A stretch of DNA of 64,000 nt from Rehmannia glutinosa (Eukaryota > Streptophyta > Magnoliopsida > Lamiales > Orobanchaceae): assembly GCA_016081115.2 (NCBI GenBank), contig CM071935.1:20874653-20938652 (forward strand), given 5' to 3'. The notes under the pieces are model-generated. The model saw only the letters and a program-made list of their open reading frames with translations, did no database searches and was not told the origin of the DNA. Of the stretch, positions 23,954-36,275 are shown piece after piece. The position numbers and the translations under genes were made by a program. Each line of letters begins with the position of its first letter. Position 1 is the stretch's first letter.

Positions 23954-24583
23954 TCAATTGGAAGTTCTATAGATTTCAATCCCTAATATAACATCAGATA
24001 ATCTCATATATTTCATGTCAAAGTTCTTCTTTAACATGTTCTTAGTATTCATGATTAAATCACGACTACTATCCATGATCAACATATCATCTACATAAAG
24101 GCAGACAATGACATAAGCATCATTTGTACCTTTACTGTAGAAACATTTGTCACATTCGTTGATTTTGAAACCATTTGACAACATAATTGTGTCAAACTTT
24201 TCGTGCCATTGCTTAGGTGCTTGTTTTAGTCCATAAAGTGACTTAACAGGTTTATACACCTTTCTCTCTTGTCTGGGTGCAACGAACCCCTCGGGTTGTT
24301 CCATATAAATCTCCTCTTCAGGCTCACCATTCAAGAAGACAGTCTTCACATCAATTTGATGTATCTCAAGGTTATGCAAAGCTACAATAGCAATAAGAAC
24401 ACAAATGGATGTGATCCTTGTAATAGGAGAATATGTATCGAAAAATTCATATCCTTCCTTTTGTTTAAACTCTTTGGCTACCAAACGGGCTTTGTAATTA
24501 TCTATACGTCCATATGCTTTGTACTTCTTTTTAAGGATCCACTTACATCCTAAAGGTTTGCATCCCGGAGGGAGATCAACCAA
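23954..24583 (-). pseudogene. copia reverse transcriptase fragment
   Basis: A 209-codon open stretch carries the RT landmarks: GCKWILKKKYKAYGRI, ARLVAKEF, EIHQIDVKTVFLNGE, SLYGLKQAPKQWHEKFD, and the catalytic LYVDDMLIM. The second metal-binding Asp pair (VDD) is intact. The upstream integrase and downstream RNase H are out of frame or stopped, so no complete polyprotein can be made. Confidence 0.88.
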
Positions 24584-24732
24584 CTCCTAAGTATTATTGT
24601 ACAAGATGGAATCTATTTCAATGTTGATAGCTTCTTTTCAGAGAGGAGCTTTTGGACTAGACAAAGCTTCTTGAATAGTTCTAGGTTTGTTTTCTAACAT
24701 ATAAGTTAGAAAACCAGGCACAAACGACTTAG

Positions 24733-25439
24733 CTACTTTTGTCCTTTCACTGCGTCTTGGTTCCTCTTTATCACTTTGAGGTAAACCTGCAGTTTCATAA
24801 GTTCTTTTGTTAGAACTTTCTTCTTTCCTTTCTTTGTTAGGAAATATATATTCTCGAAGAACACATTATTTCTTGATTCTATGCTCATTCCTTCATTTAT
24901 ATCAGGAATTGTTGACTTGTGCACTAAAAATCGATATGCACTACTATTGTTTGCATATCCAATGAAAATGCAATCAATCATTTTATGACCGATTCTAACT
25001 TGTTTTGGCTTAGGTACTTCAACTTTGCCCAAACTCCCCACACTTTAAGGTATTTATATGATGGTTTCCGTCCTTTCCATAACTCATATGGAGTTTTATC
25101 TTTACCTTTGTGAGGGATCTTATTATGAATGTAGTTTGCAGAAAGAATGGCTTCCCCCCACAAGTTTTAGGGTAAGCCAGAACTTATCAACATCGCATTC
25201 ATCATCTCTTTAAGAGTACGGTTTTTGCGTTCTGCAACTCCATTTGATTGAGGTGAGTAGGGAGCTGTAGTTTGATGAATTATACCAACTTTCGAACAAA
25301 ATTATTCAAATGGAACAACATACTCTCCGCCTCTATCACTTCGAATCATCTTTATTTTTAAATTAAGTTGATTTTCAACTTCATTCTTATAAGTTTTGTA
25401 AGCTACTAAAGCTTCATCTTTACTTTTCAAAAGATATAC
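24733..25439 (-). pseudogene. copia integrase C-terminal part
   Basis: The minus strand carries EAILSANYIHNKIPHKGKDK, TPYELWKGRKPSYKYLKVWG and HKMIDCIFIGYANNSSAYRF, all typical of the end of copia integrase. The reading is split between frames (25163-24978 and 25041-24733). At 25439/25440 it is cut by the Athila-like element; the N-terminal half resumes at 33496. Confidence 0.82.
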
Positions 25440-26191
25440 ATAACTGATGGCTCAAAAGCTACTTTAAAAACCTTAGGCAAGTGCACCTATCATTTTATAG
25501 AATAGATTATTGAGTACCGAGTGTCATTCCTACGAGGATTATAAATACTAGTAATTACCGTCTTTTTGTTATCTAATCTAACAATTTTAAGAGGTTTGTT
25601 GGATAAAATTGGAAAATAAAGAATTTAAATAATCAACAACTTACAATAGATCAAATGAAAGGAGATTGTAAAATAAGAAATCAAGAGCTAGAAATGTGTT
25701 TCAACGTAAATCCCTCTAAATGCTTTTGTGATTTAACAAGATAAAAATACAACCATAAACCCTTAAGTAAAAACCATCATATTTTAATAAAATCTCATGT
25801 TTCATGGACCATAGAAATTCCCAATTTAAGTTAAACACTCTTTCAAGGTGAAAAACTCATAATCTCAAGTTGATTAACTGAAATCTCTTTCTAGTTAAAA
25901 ACCCCCCAAGATTGCATTATAACGATTTGTGAATTTCCATATTAGGTTTGACTATAATCCAGAAGATTTATGTCGTCCTATATCTAGGATTGCATGTAAC
26001 TCTTTTCACTTATAAAGCTTCTTTCTCATTATAAATCTCTCGATTACCCGATGAGGAATATATTTCAAATCAATATACCGAAAATATTAACTCGAATAAA
26101 CAAAGCATAATATAAGTGAATCACACAAAACATGAAGATTTAATTAAAAACATACAAACCTTAATCACAAATTCATTCTAGAGATCATTAC

Positions 26192-28688
26192 TGTAACGCC
26201 CCGATTTGCAAATATATTTGAAAGTTATTTTTCTTTAGGGCGTTACTATTTTGGAAAATTCACGAATTGAAATCCAATTTTTTTTATAACAAAATAGGAA
26301 TCAAGTTTCTCCAAACTGACATTTAATATTCCTTTAAGATCTTAACACCAACAACCAATAATTCACACATACTCCGCGCTCACAGACGCAACTTTATCAT
26401 AAATAAGCAGCGAAAATAGTTTCAACACAAGTTTTGACTCACAACTCGACGCATTACTTTTTACAAAATGTAAATAAGCCCACATTTAATTTAAACATAA
26501 AGATTAACTCCTTACATCATAAATAAAAGAAAATGGGGATCTTGAAATTATTAAGAAATGGTGGAGCCCAGGTCGCCATATATACTTTGCCCTGTATCTG
26601 AAAATGTTAAATAATGGGGTGAGTATTTTGCACTACACTCAGTGGGGTACACTTAAGCGACTACGTAATTAATTACAAGTAGCAGAGATGCATCATACGT
26701 GGCATTTGTACGGTCAAGACGTAACTTTGTAATATGTACGAGCTCATAATGTGAAGTGATCGTCACCACAACACATAAATATGTAACATGTACGGTACAA
26801 CCGCAACAAGGGATTCATGCAAAATATACTAATCATGATTAATTAAACAGTCAACTTGCATTGAATAGCAATAGTACACGGTTAAGTGTAAAGGTAACCC
26901 CACCTTAATGACGTGCAGAATGATAGTGCATGATGCAGAACCTAATTGTCAGGCTCGATCTCGACTCCTACAAAAAAATAGCATAATATCTTAGGAGCCT
27001 AAAATGGAAATATAATATTTTATCATAACTTAAATATACTAGGAAAAAATATGCCTAAAATTTGGGGGCATTTGGATGTGAATTGACGAAGTTATGAGTG
27101 GAACGGCTATTTAAGGGCATTCGAAACTCGCTTATTGAATTTAGGTGATGGAAGGGTAATATTGGAATTTTAGATAACCTTACATATAAGGAGGGTATGA
27201 TGAGGTTGTGGTTCAAATTTGGGCTCAATCAGAGTTCGTTTGGCCCCTTTCGGGTTTAGAACGAGGAAGTTAGGACTTGAGGAATTTTAAATTAAAAACT
27301 TGGGGCATTTTTGTAATATTCAAATATTAGTTTTAAAAAATGTTAGGGGCTGATCTGGAATTTTTTATAAGCTGATTGAGGTCAATTTATAATATCCTAA
27401 GAGTTAATTTGGGTGGACTAAATTGAAACCATAGAGGGCTGAAATGAAATTTTCAGAAATTGCAACTAAGTCCAAAACTTATTCAAATTATGTTTAGCCT
27501 CCCCCAAACTCCATTTTTCCTCACCCTTCACCCTTCACCACCACCCCTGTCGTTCCTCTGCCACCCAACGCCGCCCGTAGTCGACGGCGATGAACTGCCG
27601 ACAACTTCCTCCTCCCGTCCACCCTCATCAACCAACACACACATATGCAAACACACACATACGCACGCACGCACACACACGCACACACCTACACTTACAT
27701 ATACACACACCTCACACCTGCACCTACATATACACACCTGAAAACATACATTAGAGGCAACAAAGAAAAGGTAAGGATAGGAGACCAAAAGAAGAGACAC
27801 CATTTTGAGGGAGAAATTGGAAGAAAATTCGTCAACTTCAATCTTCAATTCACAAAATAATATGACTCTGATCATAAAATTGATTGAGGGGTATTTAAGT
27901 ACATGAAAAGACGAACACAACGGTATAAGGCTCACCGATTTTGAACCAGTGGATCTCCGGGAATCGGTGGTCAAAGTTGGTGGGTCGCGCGGGTTCGCGA
28001 CGGAATTTGCAGAACCTTCATCGGCCATTTTCTGGTGATCCTGATATCCGATCTTAGCGTAGGAGATGGAGTTAGAAACGTCATGGAATAGGCTTTCTAA
28101 AACTGTAAGGTTTGTGAAAATCTAACGGTCGGATCTCCGTAGATCTGAAGTCAAAGGTTTCGAATTTTGAACTTTTACCGTGAATTGCCGGCGATCGGAG
28201 CATCGTATCGAAAATCCGACAACGGATTTGGAACGAGGGTGACAAGACGAGTTCAACGGTATAAAATTTATTGATTTCCACCGCCGGAGGCCAGTTGCCG
28301 GTGACGGTGGTGGCGGCGGAGCCGCCGGAGGATCTTGCCGGAAAAGCTGAGAGGGAGAGAGAAATGGTTTACTTCCTTTGGAAGTTTTCTTCTTAATTTA
28401 GAAATGAACTATATATAGTAAAAAATGAGTTAATGGGCTTTTTGAATGGGTTTACGATTTGGGCCAAAAATACATAAAATGAGGATCAATTATTTTATTT
28501 TGGCTTGAAATAAATAGGGAGTCCCGTTACTTAATCTTAAGTCTTCTATCCGGATTTATATTTTCGGGATAATAAATTCTTAACTTACTACAACATCCCA
28601 AATAATAAAACTAACAATATAGATCCTTAAATTTGTGAAAAATTTACTATAAAATTCCGAGATTCAAGCTTTAATGTCGGGTATTACA
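26192..28688 (-). mobile_element. solo LTR, 2.5 kb, inside an LTR
   Basis: Begins TGTAACGCCCCGATTT and ends GTCGGGTATTACA, imperfect inverted ends with TG...CA. It is flanked by perfect ATTAC duplications (26187-26191 and 28689-28693). The uninterrupted sequence at the same place in the sister LTR (32530) has a single ATTAC. No internal domain or second LTR is present, so it is best read as a solo LTR left by recombination. A TATA-like minus-strand CTATATATAG near 28410 favours minus orientation. ORFs in it are not convincing. Confidence 0.82.
27640..27740. repeat. CA-rich microsatellite region
   Basis: Impure (CA)n/(GCAC)n tract within the solo LTR. It generates low-complexity ORFs on both strands, which I do not treat as genes. 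Confidence 0.8.
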
Positions 28689-29639
28689 ATTACATTCAAA
28701 CACTAGGAATTTAACTACACATGGTTTTGACAAAATAATAAGCTACACAAGAAGATTTGAATGAAATAGACAGAGTGTACTTATCTTTTATTCAAGACCA
28801 AACAAGACTTTCTCCTTGGTTGATTTCAATGATGTGGAGCTCCAAGCCTTCCTCTACAATACTCTTCAATATCCAACTCTACCTCTCTATTATCCTCTCA
28901 ATGTATTTTGCTTTCTAACTAGGAATGAAACTTAGAGTGAATGAATGAATCCTCCAACCCAAACTCTTGGCTTTTATAGACATTGTTTATATGAAAGAAC
29001 ACATTAACAATGTCATCTCTTGACAAATAATTGCTCCACTACCATAGTTGGGTTGTTGAATTCTTATTTTCATATGATAATTCAGGGAATATTGGAGCTT
29101 AGTGCAGCAAAATGAGATGTAAAAGTTGTACAAAAGTTGTCAAAAAGCAAAAAGGGAAGGCGTCCATAATTTCTTCCAAACAAATATCTCAGTAAGGGAG
29201 AAAAGCACGACCGTGCTTAAAAGTACGGCCAGGCCGTGTTCGCAGATTTTGCCAAACACGGTCGTGCTCAAAAAGCACGGGCTGGCCGTGTTTGGTACGT
29301 CATGGCCATATTTTTGCTCTTTTTCGGCTGATTAAAAGCATGGCCGTGTAAAAAATCACACCCGGGCCGTGTTTGACTAGAAAGGCCCCGAAATGACGCA
29401 TTTGACTTGGGATTTCGAGTGTTTTTGCATTCATAAACCCCGAGGTATGTTTTGACATGAAACCATGGCTTGAAATTCACCACAAATAGCTCCGAATCAT
29501 CAATCTAACCAATAAAAACACTTCGAAGTAATATGAACTATGTACAATCAAACATTTACGAAACTAACATTAAAATAACTCAAATTCTACTCAAATGAAC
29601 ACATAAAACATGCATAAAAAGACACTTATCAAACCACCT

Positions 29640-30230
29640 CCAACTTAGAACTTTGCTTGTCCTCAAGCAAAACATAAAATTATAATGAGGGATTCAATAA
29701 ATTACAACACACAAGGAAGATCTTTTTCTCAACACATTGAACACAAGCAGTCAAGTTCTTAGCTTTTTCAACCCGAAGCACATCAATGATTGATTTTGCC
29801 GTAGCCAAGAAAGGACGACCAAGAATTAGAGGAACCTCAATATCATAATGCATGTCAAGAATAACAAAATCAATTGGGATATTAATTTATCAATCTTAAC
29901 TAGCACATCATTAATAATACCTTTAGAATGTTTAATCGATTTATAAGCTAATCGCATGTCCATCCTAGTAGGTTAAGTTTACCTAATCCCACATGCTTGA
30001 ATGTTTCATAAGACATCACATTGATACTAGCTCCTAAGTCAGCTAGTGCCCTATCAACAAGTAAACCATCAATTGTACAAGGGATAATAAAACTTCATGG
30101 GTCATTAAATTTTTGTGGTAGTTCATTAGAAGAACATTCATCATTCAATTGCACATTTGATAATTCGTTAAGGTTATTTTCATTAGAAATGATATCATTT
30201 AGATCCCTTGCATGCTTTGAAGGAGGTTGA
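29640..30230 (-). pseudogene. gypsy retropepsin remnant
   Basis: On the minus strand near 30020-30090 the frame reads PCTIDGLLVDRALADLGASI, the aspartic protease active-site block (DLGAS) of Athila/Tat-type gag-pro. Stops and frameshifts follow, and the sequence runs straight to the 3' LTR at 29631. A purine-rich GGAGGTGGT lies next to the LTR. No RT sequence follows. Confidence 0.75.
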
Positions 30231-30309
30231 ACAAATGGAATATTAGTATGTAATTGCTTGAATGACTCAAAGTACTTACCAAATTTGTCCTCCCTTCTAT
30301 CTTCTTCAG

Positions 30310-31708
30310 TTAAACTCCGGTAAGGGATCTTGGGCTTGTTGCTACAACCACCTTTTTCAAGGGCTTTTCTTTGTGTTTGTCATCCTCCACATATTTCTGC
30401 ATGGGGGTGTTGGGATAATTATGCTCATGTGAAACACTGATGGTGATTGCCTTTACATGCTCCATTGGGTTTGTTTTAGTGTTACCTGACAAACTTCCTT
30501 GCGGCCTTTCAGAAATCATTTTTGTAATTTGGCCTATTTGATTTTCCAAATTGTGGATATATGCCTATTGATTTCTTAAGGATGTTTCGACTGTCTGGAA
30601 TCAGGCATCTGTTGTTTGCACAAACCTTGCCATGAGTTCTTCCAAGTTAAGCTTCCTTGGGTCGGCTGGAATCTGGGAGGTGCATGCGAGTTGGAGAGTG
30701 CATTTGGATTAGGTCCTTATTGACCTTGATTGCTCCAACTAAAGTTCGGATGTTGGCGCCACCATGGATTATAAGTATTACTAAAAGGATTATGTTGGGA
30801 AGGTCGAGATTGGTTACCTAGATAATCCACACGCTCATGTGGCGGTATTGTGTGGGGGCATTCTTGGTGATTGTGTGATCCTCCACAAGTTTCACATGAT
30901 AAAACTTGTAGTGGTGGTTTCGGAGTGGCCAACTCGTCAATCTTTTGGGTTAGAGCTTCGACTTGTGTGGCTAGCGTAACCACCACATCTGCATTATACA
31001 CACCCAATGACATGTTAGTCTTACCTCGTATGGATTGCCATTGGTAGCCGTTCATGGCCATTCCTTCGATCAAATCTTGGGTAGCTTCTGGCGTTTTGTT
31101 ATTCAGAGTTCCCCCAGCCACTACATCAATCATTTGTCTTGTTGAAGAAAGTAGTCCATTATAAAATGTTTGGACTTGCATCCAAATAGGTATGTCATGG
31201 TGTGGGCATTTCCGTAACAATTCCTTAAATCTTTCCCAAGTATCGTATAAGGTTTCATCATCTGCTTGAGTGAATGAAGAGATTTCATTCCTCAATCTTG
31301 CGGTTTTTGCCGGTGGAAAATACTTCAAAAGGAATTTTTCTGCCATAACATTCCATGTTGTAATCGTTCCTTTTGGCAAAGATTTAACCACTGTTTTGCT
31401 CGTCCCCGAAGAGAGAATGGGAACAAGCGTAGGCGAATGGCATCATCAGAGACCCCGTTGATTTTGAAAGTGTCACGAATTTCAAGAAAGTTTGCAATGT
31501 GATTATTGGGAACTTCGTCTGGTAGACCGCCGAATTGGACAAGCTGTTGCACCATTTGAATAACATTGGGTTTAATTTCAAAATTGTTGGCGGCGACAAC
31601 GGGCCTTACAATGCTTGACGACATGCCATCCATGGATGGCTTGGCATAATCGTACATAGTTCCTTGTGGTTCATCAAGTCTCACAAAGATAGATAAGAAG
31701 AAAAACAA
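30310..31708 (-). pseudogene. Athila-like gag (frameshifted)
   Basis: The frames at 31708-31325 and 31391-30717 overlap and together make one retrotransposon gag. Landmarks are QLVQFGGLPDEVPNNHIANF, RLRLFPFSLRGRAKQWL, KFLLKYFPPAKTARLRNEIS and FYNGLLSSTRQMIDVVAGG, then a CxxCGGSHNHQEC-type knuckle and NPFSNTYNPWWRQHPNF. A shift near 31390 breaks the frame, and stops separate the C-terminal piece at 30549-30310. Gag would form the particle that packages element RNA. With the frameshift it cannot be made whole from this copy. Confidence 0.85.
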
Positions 31709-31762
31709 TGATAAAGTAAAAAAATGATTAGATTAACAAAAATAAAGCGTTCCTAATATTAC

Positions 31763-31782
31763 GATCCCTGGCAACGGCGCCA
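31763..31782 (-). promoter_or_regulatory. primer binding site for tRNA-Asp
   Basis: The plus strand GATCCCTGGCAACGGCGCCA equals the 3' end of plant tRNA-Asp(GUC) including CCA, except for one base (T for C). It lies 5 bp inside the 5' LTR. Confidence 0.85.
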
Positions 31783-31787
31783 AAAAC

Positions 31788-33490
31788 TTATGGCTCAAAA
31801 GCTACTTTAAAAACCTTAGGCAAGTGCACCTTTCGTTTTATAGAATAGATTATTGAGTATCGAGTGTCATTCTCACGAGGATTATAAGTACTAGTAATTA
31901 CCGTCTTTTTGTTATCTAATCTAACAATTTTCAGAGGTTTGTTGGATAAAATTGGAAAATAAAGAATTTAAAATAATCAACAACTTACAATAGATCAAAT
32001 AAAAGGAGATTGTAAAATAAGAAATCAAGACCTAGAAATGTGTTTAAATGTAAATCCCTCTAGAATATTTTTGTGATTTAACAAGATAAAAATACAACCA
32101 TAAGCCCTTAAGTAAAAACCATCATCTTTTAATAAAATTTCATGTTTAATGGACCGTAGAAATTTCCAATTTAAGTTAAACCCTCTTTCAAGGTGAAAAA
32201 CTCTTAATCTCAAGTTGATTAACTGAAATCTCTTTATAGTTAAAACCCCAAAGATTACATTATAACAATTTGTGAATTCCCATATTAGGTTTGACCCTAA
32301 TCCAGAAGATTTATGTCGTCATATATCTAGGATTGCATGCAACTCTTTCACTTATAAAGATTTTTTCTCATCATAAATCTCTCTATCACCCGATGAGGAA
32401 TAGATTTCAAATCAATATACCGGAAATATTAACTTGAATGAACAAAACATAATATAAGTGAATCACACAAAATATGAAGATTTTATTAAAAACATACAAA
32501 TCTTAATCACAAATTCATTCTAGAGATCATTACATTCAAACACTAGGAATTTAGCTACACATTGTTTTGACAAAAGAATAAGCTACACAAGAAGATTTGA
32601 ATGAAATAGATATGGTGTACTTATCTTTTATTCCCTCCAAAAATAAAATAGAGGCGAAAGATACAAAAGTGGTCCAAGACTAAACAAGACTTTCTCCTTG
32701 GTTGATTTGAATGATGCTGAGCTCCATGCCTTCCTCTACAATGCATTTCAATCTCCAACTCTACCTCTCTTTTATCCTCTCAATGTATTTTGCTTTCTAA
32801 CTAGGAATGAAACTTAGAGTGAATTAATGAAGCCTCCAACCCAAACTCTTGGCTTTTATAGACATTGTTTATGTGAAAGAACACATTAACAATGTCATCT
32901 CTTGACAAATAATTGCTCCATTACCATAGTTGGGTTGTTGAATCCTTGTTTTCATATGATAATTAAGGAAATAATGGAGCTTAGTGCAGCAAAATGAGAT
33001 GTAAAAGTTGTACAAAAGTTGTCAAAAAGCAAAAAGGGAAGACGTCCATAATTTCTGCCAAAAAAATGTCTCAGCAGGGTAGGAAAGCACGGTCGTGCTT
33101 AAAAGCACGGCCAGGCCGAGTTCGCGGATTTTGCCGAACACGGTCGTGTTTGGTACATTGTGGCCATATTTTTGCTCTTTTTCGGCTGATTAAAAGCATG
33201 GTCGTGTAAAAAAGCACACCCAGGCCGTGTTTGGCTCGAAAGGCGCCGAAATGACGCGTTTAACTTGGGATTTCGAGTGTTTTTGCATCCATAAACCCCG
33301 GGGTATGTTTTGACATGAAACCATGGCCCGAAATTCACCACAAATAGCTCCGAATCATCAATCTACACCAATAAAAACACCTCGAAGTAATATGAACTAT
33401 GTACAATCAAACATTTACGAAACTAACAATAAAATAACTCAAATTATACTCAAATAAACACATAAAACATGCATAAAAAGACACTTATCA
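31788..33490 (-). repeat. Athila-like 5' LTR, uninterrupted
   Basis: 1703-bp direct repeat of the split LTR. Relative to that copy it carries a roughly 35-bp extra block near 32632-32670 and lacks one CACGG/CCGTG unit near 33150. Confidence 0.88.
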
Positions 33491-33495
33491 ATAAC

Positions 33496-34123
33496 AATAT
33501 TTTGTGCAATCGTCAATAAATGTTATAAAGTGCTTTTTCCCACCTCAAGTTTGCACAAGTTTTAAATAACACACATCTGATGAATTAACTCAAGTGGTTT
33601 GGTACTTTTCGTTGCCAAATGAAACAATGCTTTAGCCAATTTTGCTTCAACACAAACTTCGCATTTGTCTTGTGAATCGGTTTTAAACGTAGGTATTAAT
33701 CCCAGATTCACTAACTTTTTAATTGTGTTGAAGTTTATGTACCCTAATCCATTATGCCATAAATTAGAACAATCTAACAAGTAAACAGAAGTAATATTCT
33801 TATTCTTCGCCTCTTGGCGGAAAACATTCATTACAGACATTTTGAAGAGCCCTTTTATTAAGGTAGCCCTTACAAAGAAACTGACCATTATTAGTCATTA
33901 CAAACTTGTCGGACTCAAATACTCATCTAAAGCCGGCCTTACTAAGCAAATGACCGGAAACTAAATTCTTACGGATATCCGAGATATGCAGCACATCCAC
34001 AAGCGTAAGCTCTTTTTCGGAAGTCATCTTCCGCACAACCTTTCCTAGTCCCATGATGTTGGAAGTCGAAGAATTCCCCATGAATAGTTTTCTTCCATTT
34101 ATCGGAGTGTAGGAGGAAAACAT
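33496..34123 (-). pseudogene. copia protease tail, pre-integrase and integrase N-terminus (broken)
   Basis: 34123-33923 reads INGRKLFMGNSSTSNIMGLG and VDVLHISDIRKNLVSGHLLS, the protease-to-integrase linker. 33888-33562 reads LWHNGLGYINFNTIKKLVNL and KCEVCVEAKLAKA. This is the HHCC zinc-binding region with the expected H-H...C-C partly preserved. The next bases are the ATAAC target duplication of the nested element. Confidence 0.82.
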
Positions 34124-34161
34124 CTCCTTATCGTCACATATATGACGAGTAGCCCCAGTAT

Positions 34162-35004
34162 CTATCCATCACTCCCTTGGGTTATCCACCATATTGCTTC
34201 AAACACAATGGTGGTGAGATCGAGCTCCGACATATCTATCGGAACATAATTGTTCTCGGTCATATTGGCTTGTTCTTGGTTGCCATTTTGATTGCCCTTT
34301 TTCTTTGGGTGTCGGAAATCCTTGGCCATATGATTCAGCTTGCCATAGATGTAGCAGCTTCCTTTGAACTTTTTGGCCTTCCCTTTAGCATTTCCGGATT
34401 GCTTCTGTTTCTTGCTAGTGCTCAATTCTACAAGATTGGCCTTGGCCTCTATTCCAGTTTTTTTGGACTTTACTTTGGATTTTCGGTTGTCTTCCTCAAT
34501 CTGAAGTCGAACTATCAAATCCTCAAGCCCAATTCCTTGCGCTTGTGCTTGAGATAGTTCTTAAAGTCTTTCCACAATGGCGACAATTTTTTGATAATTG
34601 CTGCCACTTAGAATGACTCATTTAGAATCATCCCTTCAGACACTAAGTCATGAAGTATGATCTGAATTTCCTGAACTTGGCTGATCTCTGTCTTGGTGTC
34701 AACCATCTTGAAACCCAGAAATTTGCCGACAATATTTCTTTGTGCCGACATCTTCTATTTTGTACTTCTTTTCCAAAGAGTCCCACAAGTCTTTGGATGT
34801 TTTGAATGAGTTGTAGACGTTATAGAGAGTGTCTTTCAGCCCATTCAGAACATAGTTGTGACACAGAAAGTCGCTGTTGTGCCATGCATCCACAACAACC
34901 CGCCTCTGATTGTATGTTTCTTCTTTACCAATGGTCGGGGGGTCCTCCTTCAAAAACCGGGACAGACCCAAAGTGGTCAAATAGAAAACATCTTCTGTTG
35001 CCAA
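34162..35004 (-). pseudogene. copia gag (broken)
   Basis: 35004-34699 starts with FYLTTLGLSRFLKEDPPTIG and includes VLNGLKDTLYNVYNSFKTSK and LWDSLEKKYK, the copia gag/UBN2 core. 34518-34162 holds a lysine-rich linker and a zinc knuckle whose two outer cysteines are replaced (C-x2-Y-x4-H-x4-F). Between the two pieces (34519-34698) the gag continues with stops. Confidence 0.82.
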
Positions 35005-35124
35005 CGTTTGAAATTAATATCAGAAAACTTCACCGATTTTTCGCCATGTGCAGGTGCAGCAGCCATATGGGTGAAACTTATGTTTGTCATTTTTCAAGAA
35101 AATAGAATTTCGTCTTGCGATTAT

Positions 35125-36275
35125 TGTTGGCGGTGTTTGGTTTTCCAGAAAAATGGACAGAATAACGGAACAAAATATTTAAGTCGAGGCGAGAATTGGA
35201 TTCTCTATTCGCAAGACGAAATTGCCCCGTACAAAAGTGCTAACGGTTCTAGGCAATCGTCTCTAAGATACAACGATTTTCAAGTTTGACTTAGCAGCAC
35301 TTGAAAAAACCGAACTTACAGTGAACAAAAAAATATTCATAACTTTTGATTATGCAGAAAAAGGCAGACAAGAAAAGTATGCTGAAATGCTATGAGTTCT
35401 GATATTTTCGGATGTGTAAAATGATCATCCAGGGGGCTGTTTATATAGAGATTCAGATGCCCTTTCAGAATAGGTGCATCCCTTGGTCTGGATCGATCTG
35501 GACTATTGGATCGTGCCTTCAGATCAACAGGCACAATCTGATAGTCCAGATCGCATCTCTTCCAAAGGTACACATGCTTCTGCATGCACCCCTGTACATT
35601 AAAAAGAGGCGTCCAGTCAGTGAACATGCACGTCCAAATCAGTGCCATTGCGTGTCATGTGTTGCCATCTGGACAACTCCGCCAAGTCACTGCCACCTGA
35701 GCTGCACTGCCACGTGACCAAGACCAAAACCTGGTTCGATTTGTCAAAACTTTAAGGCTCCTCAAAGCTCCTCGCGAGGATGCGTAGTGCAAAGTGCGCC
35801 TCTAAAGCGCCCAATGCGACTATGTGCGACATGTGCTGGCCCAGGCCCAGCTCCGGCTCTGGCTCGGAAGGTGCTCCACACCGTCCTTGGTACTTTTTGA
35901 GCTAGCCAAAGGCTAGTCAAAATTGACTTGGTCCACTAGGGTGTACCATAAGGAGCTCCACTTCAGTACTTCTTATTAGTGGTGAAGCTCTATATAAACT
36001 AGTCAAATATTTAATATATTTCCTATGTGGGATATGATTTTCCATATTCCCACCCTTTTATATTCTTTATATGAAAGGCATTTAAGTGGCTAATTTTATG
36101 CATTAATTTCTCATTCACCTGAAATTGGTTTTGAGAAATTCAAAATGCTAATTTCATCTACCCGCGGTGTAGATTACAATTATATCATTTATTTTCCGAA
36201 ATAAATAAATGATCTCACTTAAATAATTGGTCAAAATTGGGCCAAAACCCATTTTATTAAAATCAATTTCTAACA
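35125..36275 (-). repeat. copia 5' LTR
   Basis: 1151-bp LTR, longer than its partner. A minus-strand TATA-like TCTATATAAAC lies at about 35440-35450. The boundary at 35125 is placed by alignment with the left LTR start and is uncertain by a few bases. Confidence 0.82.

Larger units (their letters stand above)
25445..29631 (-). repeat. Athila-like 3' LTR, split by a solo LTR
   Basis: Once the 2497-bp insertion and one TSD copy are set aside, this LTR is about 1685 bp and colinear with 31788-33490. It includes a cluster of GGCCGTG/CACGACCGTG repeats at 29205-29375. Confidence 0.88.
25445..33490 (-). mobile_element. Athila-like gag-protease LTR element (non-autonomous)
   Basis: LTRs at 25445-29631 (itself interrupted) and 31788-33490 share TGATGGCTCAAAAGC/TTATGGCTCAAAAGC and GACACTTATCA ends. 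A perfect TSD ATAAC lies at 25440-25444 and 33491-33495. The internal region is only about 2.16 kb. It contains a primer site for tRNA-Asp (31763-31782), a gag gene and the start of a protease, but no reverse transcriptase, RNase H or integrase. The gag sequence and tRNA-Asp primer point to the Athila/Tat branch of Ty3/gypsy. Its layout matches the TR-GAG type, which needs enzymes in trans. Confidence 0.88.
21566..36275 (-). mobile_element. Ty1/copia LTR retrotransposon, carrying nested insertions
   Basis: LTRs at 21566-22602 and 35125-36275 share TGTTTGGTTTTCCAGAAAAA near one end and CAATTTCTAACA at the other. The 5-bp target duplications CATCT (21561-21565 and 36276-36280) match perfectly. 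On the minus strand the order is gag, zinc knuckle, protease, integrase, reverse transcriptase, RNase H, which is the copia order. The purine-rich TGTGGGAGAT before the left LTR is a good polypurine tract. All coding parts carry stops or frameshifts, and integrase is split by the Athila-like insertion at 25445-33490. The element is dead. Confidence 0.9.

Noticed and set aside
27460..28028. Thr-His-rich and Val-Cys-rich ORFs in opposite directions
   Set aside because: They arise from the CA-rich tract in the solo LTR; there is no domain, and both strands are equally open.
34177..35289. Plus-strand ORFs of up to 143 codons
   Set aside because: They are shadows of the copia gag on the minus strand; the minus frame has family landmarks and the plus frames do not.
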